From the NCBI GenBank assembly GCA_015179125.1, contig WHVA01000391.1:46344-110343 (forward strand): 64,000 nt of DNA, given 5' to 3'. Under the pieces are notes generated by a model, which saw only the letters and a program-made list of their open reading frames with translations, did not search any database and was not told the origin of the DNA. A program made the translations under genes and the position numbers. This DNA is from Gautieria morchelliformis. Taxonomy: Eukaryota; Basidiomycota; Agaricomycetes; Gomphales; Gomphaceae. Below, one piece after another: positions 63,691 through 64,000 of the stretch (position 1 is the first letter of the stretch; every line of letters starts with the position of its first letter).

Positions 63691-64000
63691 CACTCACATG
63701 ATTAAACCTTGAGGGAATGATAGCCCATGGCCCTGGTTGACCGTTTTGAGACCGCACTGTGTACGCCAGAAAACCATGTTTGCGTATTCCACATCAACAT
63801 CCTCTCCCCGGCTGTACCCGTATGTAATGGGAAGCGTGAGCCACCCCACTTCGAGCTCAATACCACAGTTTCCATCACCACAATTCGTGTGCACCCTTCA
63901 CGAGCAGCAATAAGCTGCCATGTAGCCTTGGAACAAGCACAAAATGAAGAAATGTGTTGTGTGCAAGCAGCGTGATTGTGTCAGGGATGGGAATCTCGGC
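63691..64000. other. window edge, no supported gene
   Basis: Open stretches on both strands (63727-63975 plus; 63894-63694 minus) have no recognised motif and may be part of a gene continuing beyond the window. Confidence 0.3.

Overview
The window reads as nuclear DNA of a basidiomycete fungus, most likely an agaricomycete. The support is genes with many short (about 45-70 bp) GT-AG introns, a DUF6533-type membrane protein family common in Agaricomycetes, fungal MCT-type and NAT-type transporters, a YPD1-like HPt protein, Tad1-like non-LTR retrotransposons and Ty1/Copia elements. Genus cannot be fixed from the sequence. More than half of the window is retrotransposon DNA, and most host genes are interrupted or decayed.

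Layout. 0.4-0.9 kb: partial unknown gene (+). 2.1-3.9 kb: ten-exon MFS monocarboxylate-transporter-like gene (-) that splices cleanly to 427 aa. 6.5-7.6 kb: decayed purine (NAT/UapA-type) permease (-). 8.6-10.1 kb: six-exon unknown gene (-), 397 aa. 10.4-13.9 kb: broken PIF1-like helicase joined to a ubiquitin-peptidase-like cysteine protease (-), carrying a 5'-truncated LINE and ending at a perfect hairpin. 13.9-17.8 kb: 5' two-thirds of a Tad1-like LINE (-), split by a solo LTR and fused directly to the helicase. 18.8-20.8 kb: patatin remnant (-) interrupted by a second 5'-truncated LINE. 21.2-26.4 kb: complete, apparently young Copia element (Copia-1). 27.3-35.4 kb: DUF6533 gene (+) split by a full-length, apparently intact LINE (27.4-33.9 kb). 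35.7-41.5 kb: small unknown genes, a YPD1-like HPt gene with a frameshift, a peroxiredoxin-Q pseudogene and copies of an interspersed repeat. 41.5-46.5 kb: a second Copia element (Copia-2) split by a solo LTR of Copia-1. 46.5-48.4 kb: a diverged duplicate of the 36.7-37.3 kb gene region. 48.5-54.9 kb: frameshifted full-length LINE (-) inside a host ORF that resumes to 55.3 kb. 56.7-62.8 kb: full-length, lightly frameshifted LINE (+). 62.9-64.0 kb: second patatin remnant and a possible solo LTR.

How it fits together. Nearly every element boundary could be read to the base because target-site duplications are preserved: 5 bp for Copia, 9-13 bp for LINEs. This gives a relative order of events: LINEs and Copia-2 landed in host genes, then Copia-1-family LTRs landed in LINE-1 and in Copia-2. 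Copia-1 and LINE-3 are the only elements with fully open coding regions, so they are the candidates for current activity. All homology statements rest on motif recognition by eye; no database search was run.
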